NCBI GenBank assembly: GCA_039922435.1
Contig: JBDTES010000016.1
Span: 1 to 41,556 of the forward strand
DNA: 41,556 nucleotides
Reading direction: 5' to 3'
Source: JBDTES01 sp039922435
GTDB taxonomy: Bacteria > Patescibacteriota > Saccharimonadia > Saccharimonadales > UBA4665
In this document: piece by piece, positions 30,194-38,244 of the stretch
Layout of the letters: every line of letters begins with the position of its first letter
Numbering within the stretch: position 1 is the stretch's first letter
Notes under the pieces: generated by a model
Database searches by the model: none
What the model was told of the DNA's origin: nothing
The model's input: only the letters and a program-made list of their open reading frames with translations
Position numbers and translations under genes: made by a program

Positions 30194-32185
30194 ATGAACC
30201 AAAATAACAAACTAGGTCAGACCTCTGACCATAAATTAAAATCGTCCGTGGTCTCACCAAAGACTAGGGGCGCAGCCATTCGAGCGCAAAGGCGCAACCA
30301 AGATGACGCTAACAAAATAGCCGATCAGTACGCCATTGCCTCTCAAAACACCCATATACGGACGAACCTCATTAAAGACGAAGCCAACAAACTAAAATTA
30401 ACATTTCTAGGTGGGTTAGAAAACGTTGGCGAAAAGAATATGGCAATCATCGAATATGGCAATCAAGCTATAATCCTAGACTGTGGCAATAATCTCAGCA
30501 TAGATTTACCTGGAGTTAATTACGAAATTAACGATATTAGCTACCTCGCATCTATTAAGCACAAGATCAAAGCCTACGTCATAACCCACGGTCACCTAGA
30601 CCACGTCGGTGGATTAAAATATACTGTACCGAAATATCCAGCGCCGATCTATGGCTCGCCCTATACAATTGGTGTCGTCGAGAAAGCTTTTGAAGACGAC
30701 GAGCCGGCAGACAATCGAGGATTCAAACCAGAACTCATTACTGTGAATATAGATAACCACGAGCAAATCAAAATCGGCTTGTTCGAGGTTGAGTTTATTC
30801 GGGTAACTCACTCGCTCCCCGATGCGGCGGCCCTCTGCATAACTACGCCAATTGGACGAATTGTAGCAACTGGTGATTTTCGGTTAGACCCCGAACCACT
30901 CGACCATCGGCCAACCGATATTACTCGGCTAAAAGAACTAGGTGATCAAGGCGTCCTACTACTACTCAGCGAAAGTAGCTACGCTAATGCCGAAGGTCGG
31001 GTCCAGACCGAAAGCACTCTCCAGCAGACCTTTTACGATATTATCGACAAAGCCGAGGGGCGAATATTTGTCGCCGCCTTTTCGAGCAATATGAACCGAA
31101 CCCAAATGATCGTTAATGCTGCCGTAGCGGCTGGCAGAAGCGTTGCACTCGACGGCAGAGGCATGCTTAGTTACGCCGAAATCGCCGTTAGGCAGGGAAT
31201 TCTAAAAGTCCCAAAAGGCACAATCATACCGATTACCCAAGCCTCAACAATAGCTGATAACAAACTACTCGTCATGTGTACCGGCGGTCAGGGCGAGCCC
31301 AATGCTGCCCTCCAAAGAATGAGCGATGGTGACCATAAATCTATCAAACTACACCAAGGCGACACCGTGGTCGTTAGCTCATCGCCAATCCCTGGCAATG
31401 AGGTTCGCTACGATGCCATCGGCAACAAACTAAGTAAGATTGGGGTCCATTTGTTTAGTCACCCGACTCACGAAATTGATGGCTGCGGTGCATTGCACGT
31501 TTCGGGCCACGCCCGGCGGGACGAGCTGAGGGAAATGATCCAACTGGTCCGGCCTAAGTTTTTAGTTCCGGTCCATGGTGGTGTTACCAGGCGTCGATAC
31601 CACGCCGAAATCGGTATTCAAGAGGGTATTCCAAGGCGCAACGTTCTATTGCCCGACAACGGCGACAGCTTGTACTTTACTAATGATTCGGTTGAGCAGG
31701 GTGGCCAAGTGTCACACGGCAGTCTGTTACTTGATCAAACCGGTAATATTGTCAGCAACCTAGTTGTCAAAGACCGCCTAATGCTGGCGGGGCAAGGGAT
31801 TCTAACAATAGTTCTGAATATCGACAAAAAGTCAGGCCAGCTGTTAGCTAGCCCAGACATTATTAGTCGAGGCTCTATAGCCATGCGCGGCTCCGAAGAA
31901 CTTATTAGCCTGTTCAGATCCGAATTACGTCGGGCGGTCCAGCAACGCTTCGGGCGAGTCGAGTTAGATAGGTTCAAACAAGAAATCCGCGATTTTGGAG
32001 CCCACTTCTGGTTCGATAAAACTGGCCTCAGCCCAACTATAATTCCGGTTGTAAATATAATCGGTGGACAGCTTAGACCCAAATCTGGCCCCAACCAGGT
32101 GATATCACCAGCCAGACCAGCCGCACCTGATCAGCAGAAGCATTTTCAAGAAATGCGAGCCCGCCTACTCGGTCAACATCAGTAG
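30194..32185 (+). CDS. rnj: Ribonuclease J
   Basis: RNase J is a 5'-3' exo- and endoribonuclease of the metallo-beta-lactamase/beta-CASP superfamily, acting in mRNA turnover and rRNA maturation. Seen here: a polar basic extension (about residues 1-70), then LTFLGGLENVGEKNM, the zinc motif HGHLDHVGG (132-140), the SLPDAAAL/TGDFRLDPEP ligands, and the beta-CASP motifs (ESSYAN, FSSNMNRTQM, CTGGQGEPNAAL). HVSGHARRDEL and VPVHGG follow, then the C-terminal domain. Length 663 aa is about 100 longer than typical, owing to the extension. The ATG follows AAGGAACA. The long leader with a hairpin suggests mRNA-level autoregulation, as in other RNase genes. Confidence 0.95.
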   Translation: MNQNNKLGQTSDHKLKSSVVSPKTRGAAIRAQRRNQDDANKIADQYAIASQNTHIRTNLIKDEANKLKLTFLGGLENVGEKNMAIIEYGNQAIILDCGNNLSIDLPGVNYEINDISYLASIKHKIKAYVITHGHLDHVGGLKYTVPKYPAPIYGSPYTIGVVEKAFEDDEPADNRGFKPELITVNIDNHEQIKIGLFEVEFIRVTHSLPDAAALCITTPIGRIVATGDFRLDPEPLDHRPTDITRLKELGDQGVLLLLSESSYANAEGRVQTESTLQQTFYDIIDKAEGRIFVAAFSSNMNRTQMIVNAAVAAGRSVALDGRGMLSYAEIAVRQGILKVPKGTIIPITQASTIADNKLLVMCTGGQGEPNAALQRMSDGDHKSIKLHQGDTVVVSSSPIPGNEVRYDAIGNKLSKIGVHLFSHPTHEIDGCGALHVSGHARRDELREMIQLVRPKFLVPVHGGVTRRRYHAEIGIQEGIPRRNVLLPDNGDSLYFTNDSVEQGGQVSHGSLLLDQTGNIVSNLVVKDRLMLAGQGILTIVLNIDKKSGQLLASPDIISRGSIAMRGSEELISLFRSELRRAVQQRFGRVELDRFKQEIRDFGAHFWFDKTGLSPTIIPVVNIIGGQLRPKSGPNQVISPARPAAPDQQKHFQEMRARLLGQHQ

Positions 32186-32200
32186 CCAGTCAACAACCAA

Positions 32201-32229
32201 CTGTCAATCGTAGTCATGTTTGCTATAAT
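32201..32229 (+). promoter_or_regulatory. Promoter deciding the Nudix gene start
   Basis: CTGTCA (32201-32206), 17 bp, TATAAT (32224-32229), then 7 nt to the ATG at 32237. An in-frame ATG at 32216 lies inside the promoter spacer and cannot be transcribed from it. Confidence 0.8.
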
Positions 32230-32236
32230 TCAGGAT

Positions 32237-32638
32237 ATGATAGGCGTTGCCAAACTAATGTTACAAACTGGCGACGGCAAGCTTCTGTTACTTCACAGAA
32301 GTAACCACCCAAGCTTGCCAAACGATCCAGATTTACCGGGTGGTACACTCGAGAAAAACGAGGAGCCGATTGCAGCTTTACTGCGTGAAGTTTCAGAAGA
32401 AATCGGAATCAAGTTCGATAGCAAATCAGTCGAATTAGTTTTTCAAAGTGATAAGTACGAGTCAGGTCGGATTTATTATCTATACAAATCCTTGTGCCGG
32501 GTAAAGCCAAATATAATAATCAGCTGGGAACACACTGACTACCAATGGTTAGATCTCAAAGATTTTACTAGCCAAAGCCACCTAGCCAAAGACCACTACA
32601 TGCACATGGTCTATGATTATTTATCACAGAATAATTGA
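32237..32638 (+). CDS. Nudix hydrolase
   Basis: A 133-aa Nudix protein, cytosolic, hydrolysing a nucleoside diphosphate linked to another group. The Nudix box is complete: GGTLEKNEEPIAALLREVSE followed by EIGI, fitting Gx5Ex7REUxEExGU, with the catalytic Glu residues present. The N-terminus (MIGVAKLMLQTGDGKLLLLHRS) and the strand with WEHTDYQWLDLKDF are typical of MutT-like pyrophosphatases. The exact substrate cannot be told. Start 32237 is chosen from the promoter position (leaderless). It lies close behind RNase J but has its own promoter within the 51-nt gap. Confidence 0.93.
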   Translation: MIGVAKLMLQTGDGKLLLLHRSNHPSLPNDPDLPGGTLEKNEEPIAALLREVSEEIGIKFDSKSVELVFQSDKYESGRIYYLYKSLCRVKPNIIISWEHTDYQWLDLKDFTSQSHLAKDHYMHMVYDYLSQNN

Positions 32639-32709
32639 AATTAAGCATATCGTGCCAGATTTAAAACGTACTAGTGTCTATGTACGAATATTATGATATA
32701 ATATATCAT

Positions 32710-33006
32710 ATGAGAAACGGAGAATTAGGCCCTCGAGGTCATAGCGACGATGCACACACAACAGAATCTGACCGTGTATTTTGTGCGCGCCTCGACGTAC
32801 TAAGAATGGTGCAAGGCGATCCTACAGCCAAAGAACACATAGCTGACGGCTTTACGGAAGACGAACAGGCTGGGACTCTCCATTACAAATGTCCCGTCAA
32901 TATCTGTGGAGCAATCATTAACTTCACACCAGATGGTGGTTCTAACCGAGATGGTGACTGTGCAGTTGTTATGTCGGGTATATTGGAGTCAATCGAGCAT
33001 GAATGA
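32710..33006 (+). CDS. Small hypothetical protein with two Cys
   Basis: A 98-aa soluble, acidic protein. Segments include RNGELGPRGHSDDAHTTESD, ARLDVLRMVQGDPTAKEHI and LHYKCPVNICGAIINFTPDG with a C-x5-C pair. I recognise no domain. TATAAT (32697-32702) lies 7 nt before the ATG at 32710, so the in-frame ATG at 32674, which would sit in the -35 region, is rejected. It is monocistronic. That a clear leaderless promoter fits the shorter frame supports that the gene is real. Confidence 0.6.
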   Translation: MRNGELGPRGHSDDAHTTESDRVFCARLDVLRMVQGDPTAKEHIADGFTEDEQAGTLHYKCPVNICGAIINFTPDGGSNRDGDCAVVMSGILESIEHE

Positions 33007-33321
33007 AATCGATAATTTATACTTTTCATTTTACCTCTTCGGTATGACTACGAACAAATATATTTAAAGTGTCCCGACTTAACCTAGCACCAGAGTCTTC
33101 TTCGATAAACCAAAATCCGGCAAAATCAGCTTTGACTAAAACTTTAAAAACCGTCTTTAGAGATAGCTATGAGAATAAAAAAGTGAATTTACTATGAGTA
33201 ATCAGACCTAAAATCATCCTCATAGAACTAAACAATGGAAATCATCCGAATTTCGTTAATTCACCCTACCCACTAGGTTAAGTTATCTAAACGCGTTTGT
33301 GATTACGCGTCTAATGCGTGG
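33007..33321. other. 315-nt convergent gap
   Basis: No coding frame or RNA gene that I can support. A hairpin with ACGCGT arms (33291-33296 and 33305-33310) lies just downstream of the apt stop codon on the minus strand and is followed on that strand by TTTAGAT, so it could act as a weak terminator for apt. Confidence 0.5.
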
Positions 33322-33852
33322 CTAGCCTTCATTGCTAATACGTAGTAATGAATGCACTGGTACATTTAGCTTACTAATTGACTGGCTACCGCCGAGTGCC
33401 GGCAGGTCGAGCAGAGCACTAAAGGCTACTACCTCGCCACCCACGCGTCGAACGAGTTCAATACCAGCCCGGGCTGTGCCCCCTGTAGCGATTACGTCAT
33501 CGACCAGGACGACTCGGTCACCGGAGCCTATTGCGTCTGTCTGCATCTCGAGTGTGTTGGTACCGTACTCCAGGCCGTAATTAACCGACTCGATCGTACC
33601 CGGCAGCTTGCCGGGTTTGCGTAGCATAACAAAACCCACACCAAGCTCGAGTGCCATAGCAGCCCCAAATACAAAACCTCTAGCATCAAAGCCAACAATT
33701 TTATTCACCTGGTCGCGCAGTGGCTTACTCATATCCGCAATCGCCGATGCAAATACCGTACCACTGCCAAGCAACGGTGAAATATCATAAAAGCGGATGC
33801 CTGGTTTCGGGAAATCTTCGATAGTTTGGATGTACTTACGATAATCTGTCAT
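33322..33852 (-). CDS. apt: Adenine phosphoribosyltransferase
   Basis: A 176-aa cytosolic enzyme making AMP from adenine and PRPP (purine salvage, important in organisms that lack purine synthesis). Signatures: IEDFPKPGIRFYDISPLLG at the N-terminus, VGFDARGFVFGAAMALELGVGFVMLRKPGKLPG in the core, and the PRPP-binding motif VVLVDDVIATGGTA. Length is normal. The strong Shine-Dalgarno GAGGAG lies about 6 nt before the ATG. A TATAAT on the minus strand (33953-33948) could start a transcript with a leader of about 90 nt, so this housekeeping gene looks leadered. Confidence 0.96.
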   Translation of the reverse strand: MTDYRKYIQTIEDFPKPGIRFYDISPLLGSGTVFASAIADMSKPLRDQVNKIVGFDARGFVFGAAMALELGVGFVMLRKPGKLPGTIESVNYGLEYGTNTLEMQTDAIGSGDRVVLVDDVIATGGTARAGIELVRRVGGEVVAFSALLDLPALGGSQSISKLNVPVHSLLRISNEG

Positions 33853-34236
33853 ATTGCTCCTCGTAAAAACCCGTTGCTATAGTCCTAAGGGCGCTTCCGG
33901 TTACGGCGGCTAGATAACCCAAACTGAAAGTCTGTTTCATACAACTCATTATACGCAGGTTCATCACCAAAGCAGCTCTTTCGCTATCGGTACCATATGC
34001 AAGTACATATCACGTAAATTCAACGAATGGTTTATTAAACTCTTGTTAGATCATATAACGAGCAGCTATGGTTTTGGTGGTATGTAATGTGAAAACTATC
34101 AATACAGTGATCCCAAACTATCATAACTATAGTACTCGCTAGCTAATTCAGAACTATATGAGTAGTCTGATGATTAATAACTTAAGAGTAATATATCTAG
34201 CTCACAGCAGATCTTAAAATGAGACCTCTGAAGCAA
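33853..34236. other. 384-nt gap with the second copy of an intergenic repeat
   Basis: No gene is supported. The leftmost ~100 nt are the apt leader and promoter. The region 34152-34185 repeats 26339-26372 at 30 of 34 positions. Otherwise nothing recognisable. Confidence 0.5.
34152..34185 (+). repeat. 34-nt intergenic repeat, copy 2
   Basis: Contains GAGTAGTCTGATGATTAATA and matches 26339-26372 at 30 of 34 positions. Copy 1 precedes an open gene, whereas this copy lies at the 3' side of the small minus-strand gene, so it is not simply a conserved promoter of one gene type. Confidence 0.5.
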
Positions 34237-34437
34237 CTATCTTTGGTCAAGTGCATCGAAATCACCCCGAAGAGCAATATGCCCTAAAGGAACCCCGTGT
34301 AATATAAGGCCTTCCGGAATTGGGCGTGATTCTGTCCTAAAAGCTGCGCTTCTCGCTATCTCTCGGGTTGCATCAAATTCTGTTTCTAGTGGAGCCGTTA
34401 GTTGGCCGAAAGCTACATCGAAATCATATTCATCCAT
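34237..34437 (-). CDS. 66-aa hypothetical protein
   Basis: A short acidic soluble protein: MDEYDFDVAFGQLTAPLETE at the N-terminus, then FDATREIARSAAFRTESRPI and PEGLILHGVPLGHIALRGDF. No family recognised. I accept it as a gene because a well-formed promoter stands directly before it on this strand (TTGTTA, 17 bp, TATAAT, then 6 nt to the ATG), the same leaderless layout as many genes in the window. It is monocistronic. Confidence 0.55.
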   Translation of the reverse strand: MDEYDFDVAFGQLTAPLETEFDATREIARSAAFRTESRPIPEGLILHGVPLGHIALRGDFDALDQR

Positions 34438-34443
34438 AACTAC

Positions 34444-34472
34444 ATTATACTATTATTTGTAATATATAACAA
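34444..34472 (-). promoter_or_regulatory. Leaderless-type promoter of the 66-aa gene
   Basis: On the minus strand TTGTTA (34472-34467), 17 bp, TATAAT (34449-34444), 6 nt to the start codon. Confidence 0.7.
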
Positions 34473-34671
34473 TAGATTACGTAATAGATAATTACTTATA
34501 GCAACCTATGCAGCCGTTAAGATGATTTACTGCCCGGGGTAGGCTTTGAGTGTATATAGATTCCTGGAAGATTCCTAGAATTAATACACTATATCCGACA
34601 TGAGCCTTCTTACTCAAGCTATCCTCTGTGAAACAATTATTTACTCAGAGATTAAGGAAAAGGTAATTAAC

Positions 34672-34704
34672 TTGGTTGAAATTTTTAAACCAATAAGGTA
34701 CAGT
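34672..34704 (+). promoter_or_regulatory. Promoter and candidate operator of the ArsR-MMPL operon
   Basis: TTGAAA (34676-34681), 17 bp, TACAGT (34699-34704), 7 nt before the GTG start at 34712. The inverted repeat TTGGTT (34672-34677) ... AACCAA (34688-34693) overlaps the -35 box and is a candidate binding site for the encoded repressor. Confidence 0.6.
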
Positions 34705-34711
34705 AATCAAC

Positions 34712-35041
34712 GTGCCTACAAACGATAAACAAGCTGTTGGAGTCTTCAAGAAATACCTACCGGTGTTTAATGCTCTGGGTAGCCCAATCCGCCAACGTAT
34801 AATGTTTTTACTGGCTAGCGGTAAGCGCCGTTCAGTCATCGAGCTAGCAGCTGAAACCGCTTTGTCTAGACCAGCTATATCGCATCACCTCAAGATTCTT
34901 CGTGATGCCAAACTGGTCCAGGCCGAAAAAGACGGGGTTCGCTTATATTATCGCCCAATGTTCGAGACACCACTTAGAATGTCGCAAGATTTTACCGAGA
35001 CACTACAAAAAATTATTAAAGAAAAGGAACATCATGCCTAA
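34712..35041 (+). CDS. ArsR-family transcriptional regulator
   Basis: A 109-aa winged-helix repressor: YLPVFNALGSPIRQRIMFLL, then the HTH SVIELAAETALSRPAISHHLKILRDAKLV and the wing EKDGVRLYYRP. It has no Cys and so no obvious metal site; it is more like the ArsR-type regulators that sense small organic ligands. The GTG start is supported by the promoter 7 nt upstream (leaderless GTG message). It overlaps the transporter gene by 8 nt (ATGCCTAA), so it most likely represses the operon and responds to a transported compound. Confidence 0.87.
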   Translation: MPTNDKQAVGVFKKYLPVFNALGSPIRQRIMFLLASGKRRSVIELAAETALSRPAISHHLKILRDAKLVQAEKDGVRLYYRPMFETPLRMSQDFTETLQKIIKEKEHHA

Positions 35042-37418
35042 CATACTTAAAGCCATCGGCACCCATAGCTACGACCACCCACTACGGATGGTTAGTATCT
35101 GGCTAGTTCTTATAGCCGCACTAGCATTTGGCGCAGCTACTAACTTTAAAACTCCCTCTAGCACCGTCAGCATTCCCGGTACGGAAGCTTATGTTGGCCT
35201 AGAGCGCATGACGGAACTATTCCCAGACGCCGGCAAAGGCTCGGCTCGAATCGTCGTAGTTGCCCCAGCAGGCAAGATCCTAGACAGCTACCACGACCAA
35301 ATCACCACTATGACTAGCAATATTGCCAAAGTGGATGGCGTCAAACAAGCTGTCAGCCCCTATGACAATCCAAGCGCCATGAACGATAGCCATACGACAG
35401 CCCTCATCCAGGTTCAGCTCCAAAACGACGCTCGAACAGTTGATCAAAAGACCGTTACCGCTGTTAACAACATCATTAACAGTAACCGAGTAGATGGCCT
35501 GAGTATTGAGGCGGGTGGTGACATAGTTGATCAGATGCCAGAGAGCATTCTGGGGTCGGGTGAAGCCGTGGGCCTACTTATTGCCCTCGGCGTTCTCTTG
35601 ATAACTTTCTTCTCGATGGTAGCAGCCGGCATGCCTCTATTAATCGCTATCCTGGCAGTTGGCACTTCTATGGCTGGCCTATTCAGCCTTAGCCACGTCG
35701 TAGACGTTAACTCAACCACACCAGCTCTGGCAGTTATGCTGGGCCTGGCGGTCGGTATCGATTATTCGCTATTTATTATCAGCCGTTACCGCAGCTATTT
35801 AGTGGCCGGTATGGCTCGACGGGCCGCGGCTATTCGAGCTTCACAAACCGCTGGCAGTGCCGTTGTATTTGCTGCCGCAACTGTGGTTATTGCCCTAGCC
35901 GCCCTGAGCGTCGTCCGAATACCATTTATGACTATTATGGGCCTGACCGGTGCCGCCACCGTAGCTATGACCGCCATTACAGCGATAACACTATTACCAG
36001 TCCTGTTTCGTTTAGTCGGGCCAAAGATAGCCGGTAAAAAGCTACGCCGTAAAATCGAAGAGGCCCAAGTACGTGGGTTTACCGAGAGTCACACAATTAA
36101 CTCGAGTAGCGTCTGGCACCGCTGGGGCTCATTTGTATCACGTCATCCAATCATGTCGATTATTATCCCAATCATCATAATCGGCGCGATCGCCTTTCCG
36201 GTTAAATCCCTAACACTCGGCTTGCCAACCGATGAATTCGCCGCTACCACGACAACCGAGCGTAAAGCCTACGACGCCATCGCCAAAGGCTTCGGCCCCG
36301 GCTATAACGCGCCACTAGTAGTAGTCGTCGAGCACATGCAGCCAGTTACAGATGCTGAGAAAGCTGCTGCCAAAACGGCACTTACTGCTCAGTTCGAGCA
36401 AAAAATAACCGCCGAATCAGAGCTTATGCAGAGCCAGTTCCAACAAAGGCTAAAGTCAGCTAACTCACCGGCCGAAGTGGCAACTATCCAAACTGAAATG
36501 CGTCAAACCGCCGAGCAAGCCAGCACCAAGCAGGCTGAAGCACTCAAGACTCTAGATATTAAGTCTACTGAATACGCCAAACGCCTCCATTTGCAAGCTA
36601 TCGGTAATAAAATCGCCGCCCAGTCCAATGTCGCCGAGGTGATGCCAACGCTGGCCAGCGATGATGGCACCACCGGGATCCTGCAAGTAATCCCCAAAAC
36701 TGGTACTTACGACGAAGCCACCAAAGACCTAATAAACACACTGCGCGATCCGGCCAGTCAGCAAAGCTGGGCTAGCAAAGACGTCCAGTTTACAGTTACC
36801 GGCGCGACAGCTCTGCAGATAGATATAAACGGCAAGCTATCAGCTGCCATACCGGTTTATCTGCTAGTCGTAGTCGGCCTGTCAATCGTTCTACTAATTC
36901 TAGCTTTCCGCTCAATCTTAGTACCCATCAAGGCCACGCTGGGCTATCTATTATCGGTTGGCGCTATGTTCGGCGCCCTGGTCGCAGTCTTCCAGTGGGG
37001 TTGGTTTGGAATTGCGGCGGCCCCGGCGCCAATCGTTAGCTTTATACCAATCATTGGTACTGGTATTTTGTTTGGGCTAGCTATGGATTATGAATTTTTC
37101 TTGGTATCAAACATGCACGAAGAGTACGTTCGAACCGGCAAAGCCAAGCAATCGGTTGTTAATGGTTTCAGTCTCGGCAGCAAAGTCGTTACGGCGGCAG
37201 CCATCATCATGACGTCAGTCTTTGCCGGCTTCATTTCTAACAGTAATAACACCGTTCAAGCACTCGGCTTCGCCCTGGCCATTGGCGTTCTAGTCGATGC
37301 CTTTCTAGTCCGAATGATAATAGTCCCGGCCGTAATGACCCTAATCGGCAAAAGCGCTTGGTGGCTACCGGCCTGGCTCAACAAAATCCTCCCCCGCATT
37401 ACCATCGATAAAGAGTAA
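35034..37418 (+). CDS. MMPL-family RND transporter
   Basis: A 794-aa membrane transporter of the MMPL/RND type with twelve expected spans in two halves. Each half has one span, a large extracytosolic loop and five spans. The proton-path motifs are visible: LAVGIDYSLFIISRYR in half one and GLAMDYEFFLVSNMHEEY in half two. The second loop contains a long helical, Gln/Ala-rich, coiled-coil-like segment (about residues 445-520, TAQFEQKITAESELMQSQFQ). Such proteins export lipids, siderophores or toxic compounds. Start 35034 (MPNILKAIGTHSY) is chosen because the frame further upstream overlaps the ArsR gene; AAGGA precedes it and it overlaps ArsR by 8 nt. Confidence 0.92.
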   Translation: MPNILKAIGTHSYDHPLRMVSIWLVLIAALAFGAATNFKTPSSTVSIPGTEAYVGLERMTELFPDAGKGSARIVVVAPAGKILDSYHDQITTMTSNIAKVDGVKQAVSPYDNPSAMNDSHTTALIQVQLQNDARTVDQKTVTAVNNIINSNRVDGLSIEAGGDIVDQMPESILGSGEAVGLLIALGVLLITFFSMVAAGMPLLIAILAVGTSMAGLFSLSHVVDVNSTTPALAVMLGLAVGIDYSLFIISRYRSYLVAGMARRAAAIRASQTAGSAVVFAAATVVIALAALSVVRIPFMTIMGLTGAATVAMTAITAITLLPVLFRLVGPKIAGKKLRRKIEEAQVRGFTESHTINSSSVWHRWGSFVSRHPIMSIIIPIIIIGAIAFPVKSLTLGLPTDEFAATTTTERKAYDAIAKGFGPGYNAPLVVVVEHMQPVTDAEKAAAKTALTAQFEQKITAESELMQSQFQQRLKSANSPAEVATIQTEMRQTAEQASTKQAEALKTLDIKSTEYAKRLHLQAIGNKIAAQSNVAEVMPTLASDDGTTGILQVIPKTGTYDEATKDLINTLRDPASQQSWASKDVQFTVTGATALQIDINGKLSAAIPVYLLVVVGLSIVLLILAFRSILVPIKATLGYLLSVGAMFGALVAVFQWGWFGIAAAPAPIVSFIPIIGTGILFGLAMDYEFFLVSNMHEEYVRTGKAKQSVVNGFSLGSKVVTAAAIIMTSVFAGFISNSNNTVQALGFALAIGVLVDAFLVRMIIVPAVMTLIGKSAWWLPAWLNKILPRITIDKE

Positions 37419-37474
37419 TCGCTCCAAAACTAGATACAATACAAATCCAGCCAGATTGAATATAATATAGAACT

Positions 37475-37738
37475 ATGACCACGAAAGATTTATTAGCCGG
37501 TACGGTCCACACCGAAATACCAGCCGATTTCCAAACGGCTATAGGTAGCTCAATTAGTGCCACAAAGTTGTGGAGTAATATAACACCACTGGCTCGAAAC
37601 GAATGGATTTGCTGGGTTACATCAGCTAAAAAAGCTAAGACTCGTCAACGACGAATCGAAGTGGGTCTATCTAAACTAACGTCTGGCATGAGGCGCCCTT
37701 GCTGCTGGCAGGGTTGCCCTCACCGATCTAAAAAATAA
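37475..37738 (+). CDS. YdeI/OmpD-associated-like small protein
   Basis: An 87-aa soluble protein resembling the C-terminal part of YdeI/OmpD-associated (bacteriocin-protection-like) family proteins: ISATKLWSNITPLARNEWIC, then WVTSAKKAKTRQRRIEVGLS, and a Cys-rich end MRRPCCWQGCPHR. The CC-x4-C-x-H pattern could bind a metal. Function unknown. TATAAT (37461-37466) lies 8 nt before the ATG. It is monocistronic. Confidence 0.72.
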   Translation: MTTKDLLAGTVHTEIPADFQTAIGSSISATKLWSNITPLARNEWICWVTSAKKAKTRQRRIEVGLSKLTSGMRRPCCWQGCPHRSKK

Positions 37739-37850
37739 CTAAACCTAAAACTATAGTTTAGATTTAACAAAATTCAGACCAATAAATTACAGCTGCAGGC
37801 AAATCACTACTAAGCGCCCAAGTAGATCCAGATAATTATAATTTAAGTAT

Positions 37851-37897
37851 TTGCAAAGCTATCGTTTGGGTATATCATTTGAATATGCATTCAAATG
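37851..37897 (+). promoter_or_regulatory. Promoter with classical ArsR/SmtB operator overlapping the start codon
   Basis: TTGCAA (37851-37856), 16 bp, TATCAT (37873-37878), 6 nt to the ATG at 37885. The inverted repeat CATTTGAAT-ATGC-ATTCAAATG (37876-37897) contains TGAA-N6-TTCA, the consensus of SmtB/CzrA-type operators. It covers the end of the -10 box and the start codon. A bound repressor would block initiation. Confidence 0.82.
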
Positions 37898-38193
37898 TTC
37901 AAGCAATTAAACAGCAGCTTCGAGACAGCCAGGCAATTGAGCTGTGCGCTCAGCAGTGCGGCACCATCGGTAGCCCAACAACCCTTAAGATTTGCTATCT
38001 ACTGCGACATTACCCAGAGCTAAACGTCACAACTATTGCCGAGCTAGTCGGCACTTCAGTATCTAATGCTTCGCATAGTCTAAACCGGCTTCGAGCCGTT
38101 CGGTTAGTCAGTAGCCGCCGCTGCGGCCAGACAATTTGCTACTCGCTAGTAGACGATGCTTTCCGAAACGTTATTAGCGTTATTAGCGGTTAG
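37885..38193 (+). CDS. ArsR/SmtB-family metal-type repressor
   Basis: A 102-aa winged-helix repressor: PTTLKICYLLRHYPELNVTTIAELVGTSVSNASHSLNRLRAVRLVSSRRCG. It is Cys-rich: Cys21 and Cys25 near the N-terminus (ELCAQQCGTIG), Cys37, and Cys80 and Cys85 in the wing (RRCGQTICYS). CadC-type sensors use an N-terminal Cys pair together with helix 4 Cys, so thiophilic metal sensing (Cd, Hg, Pb, As) is plausible, but the exact site differs. The ATG at 37885 is chosen over an in-frame TTG at 37879 from the promoter position. It heads the operon running to 41278. Confidence 0.87.
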   Translation: MHSNVQAIKQQLRDSQAIELCAQQCGTIGSPTTLKICYLLRHYPELNVTTIAELVGTSVSNASHSLNRLRAVRLVSSRRCGQTICYSLVDDAFRNVISVISG

Positions 38194-38244
38194 TCTATAG
38201 GCTGGCGTAATTAAGCCATAGAAAATAAAAGAAGGGGACAACAA

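Noticed and set aside
32216..32236. Upstream start for the Nudix protein
   Set aside because: The ATG lies inside the promoter spacer (CTGTCA-17-TATAAT); the next ATG is 7 nt after the -10 box.
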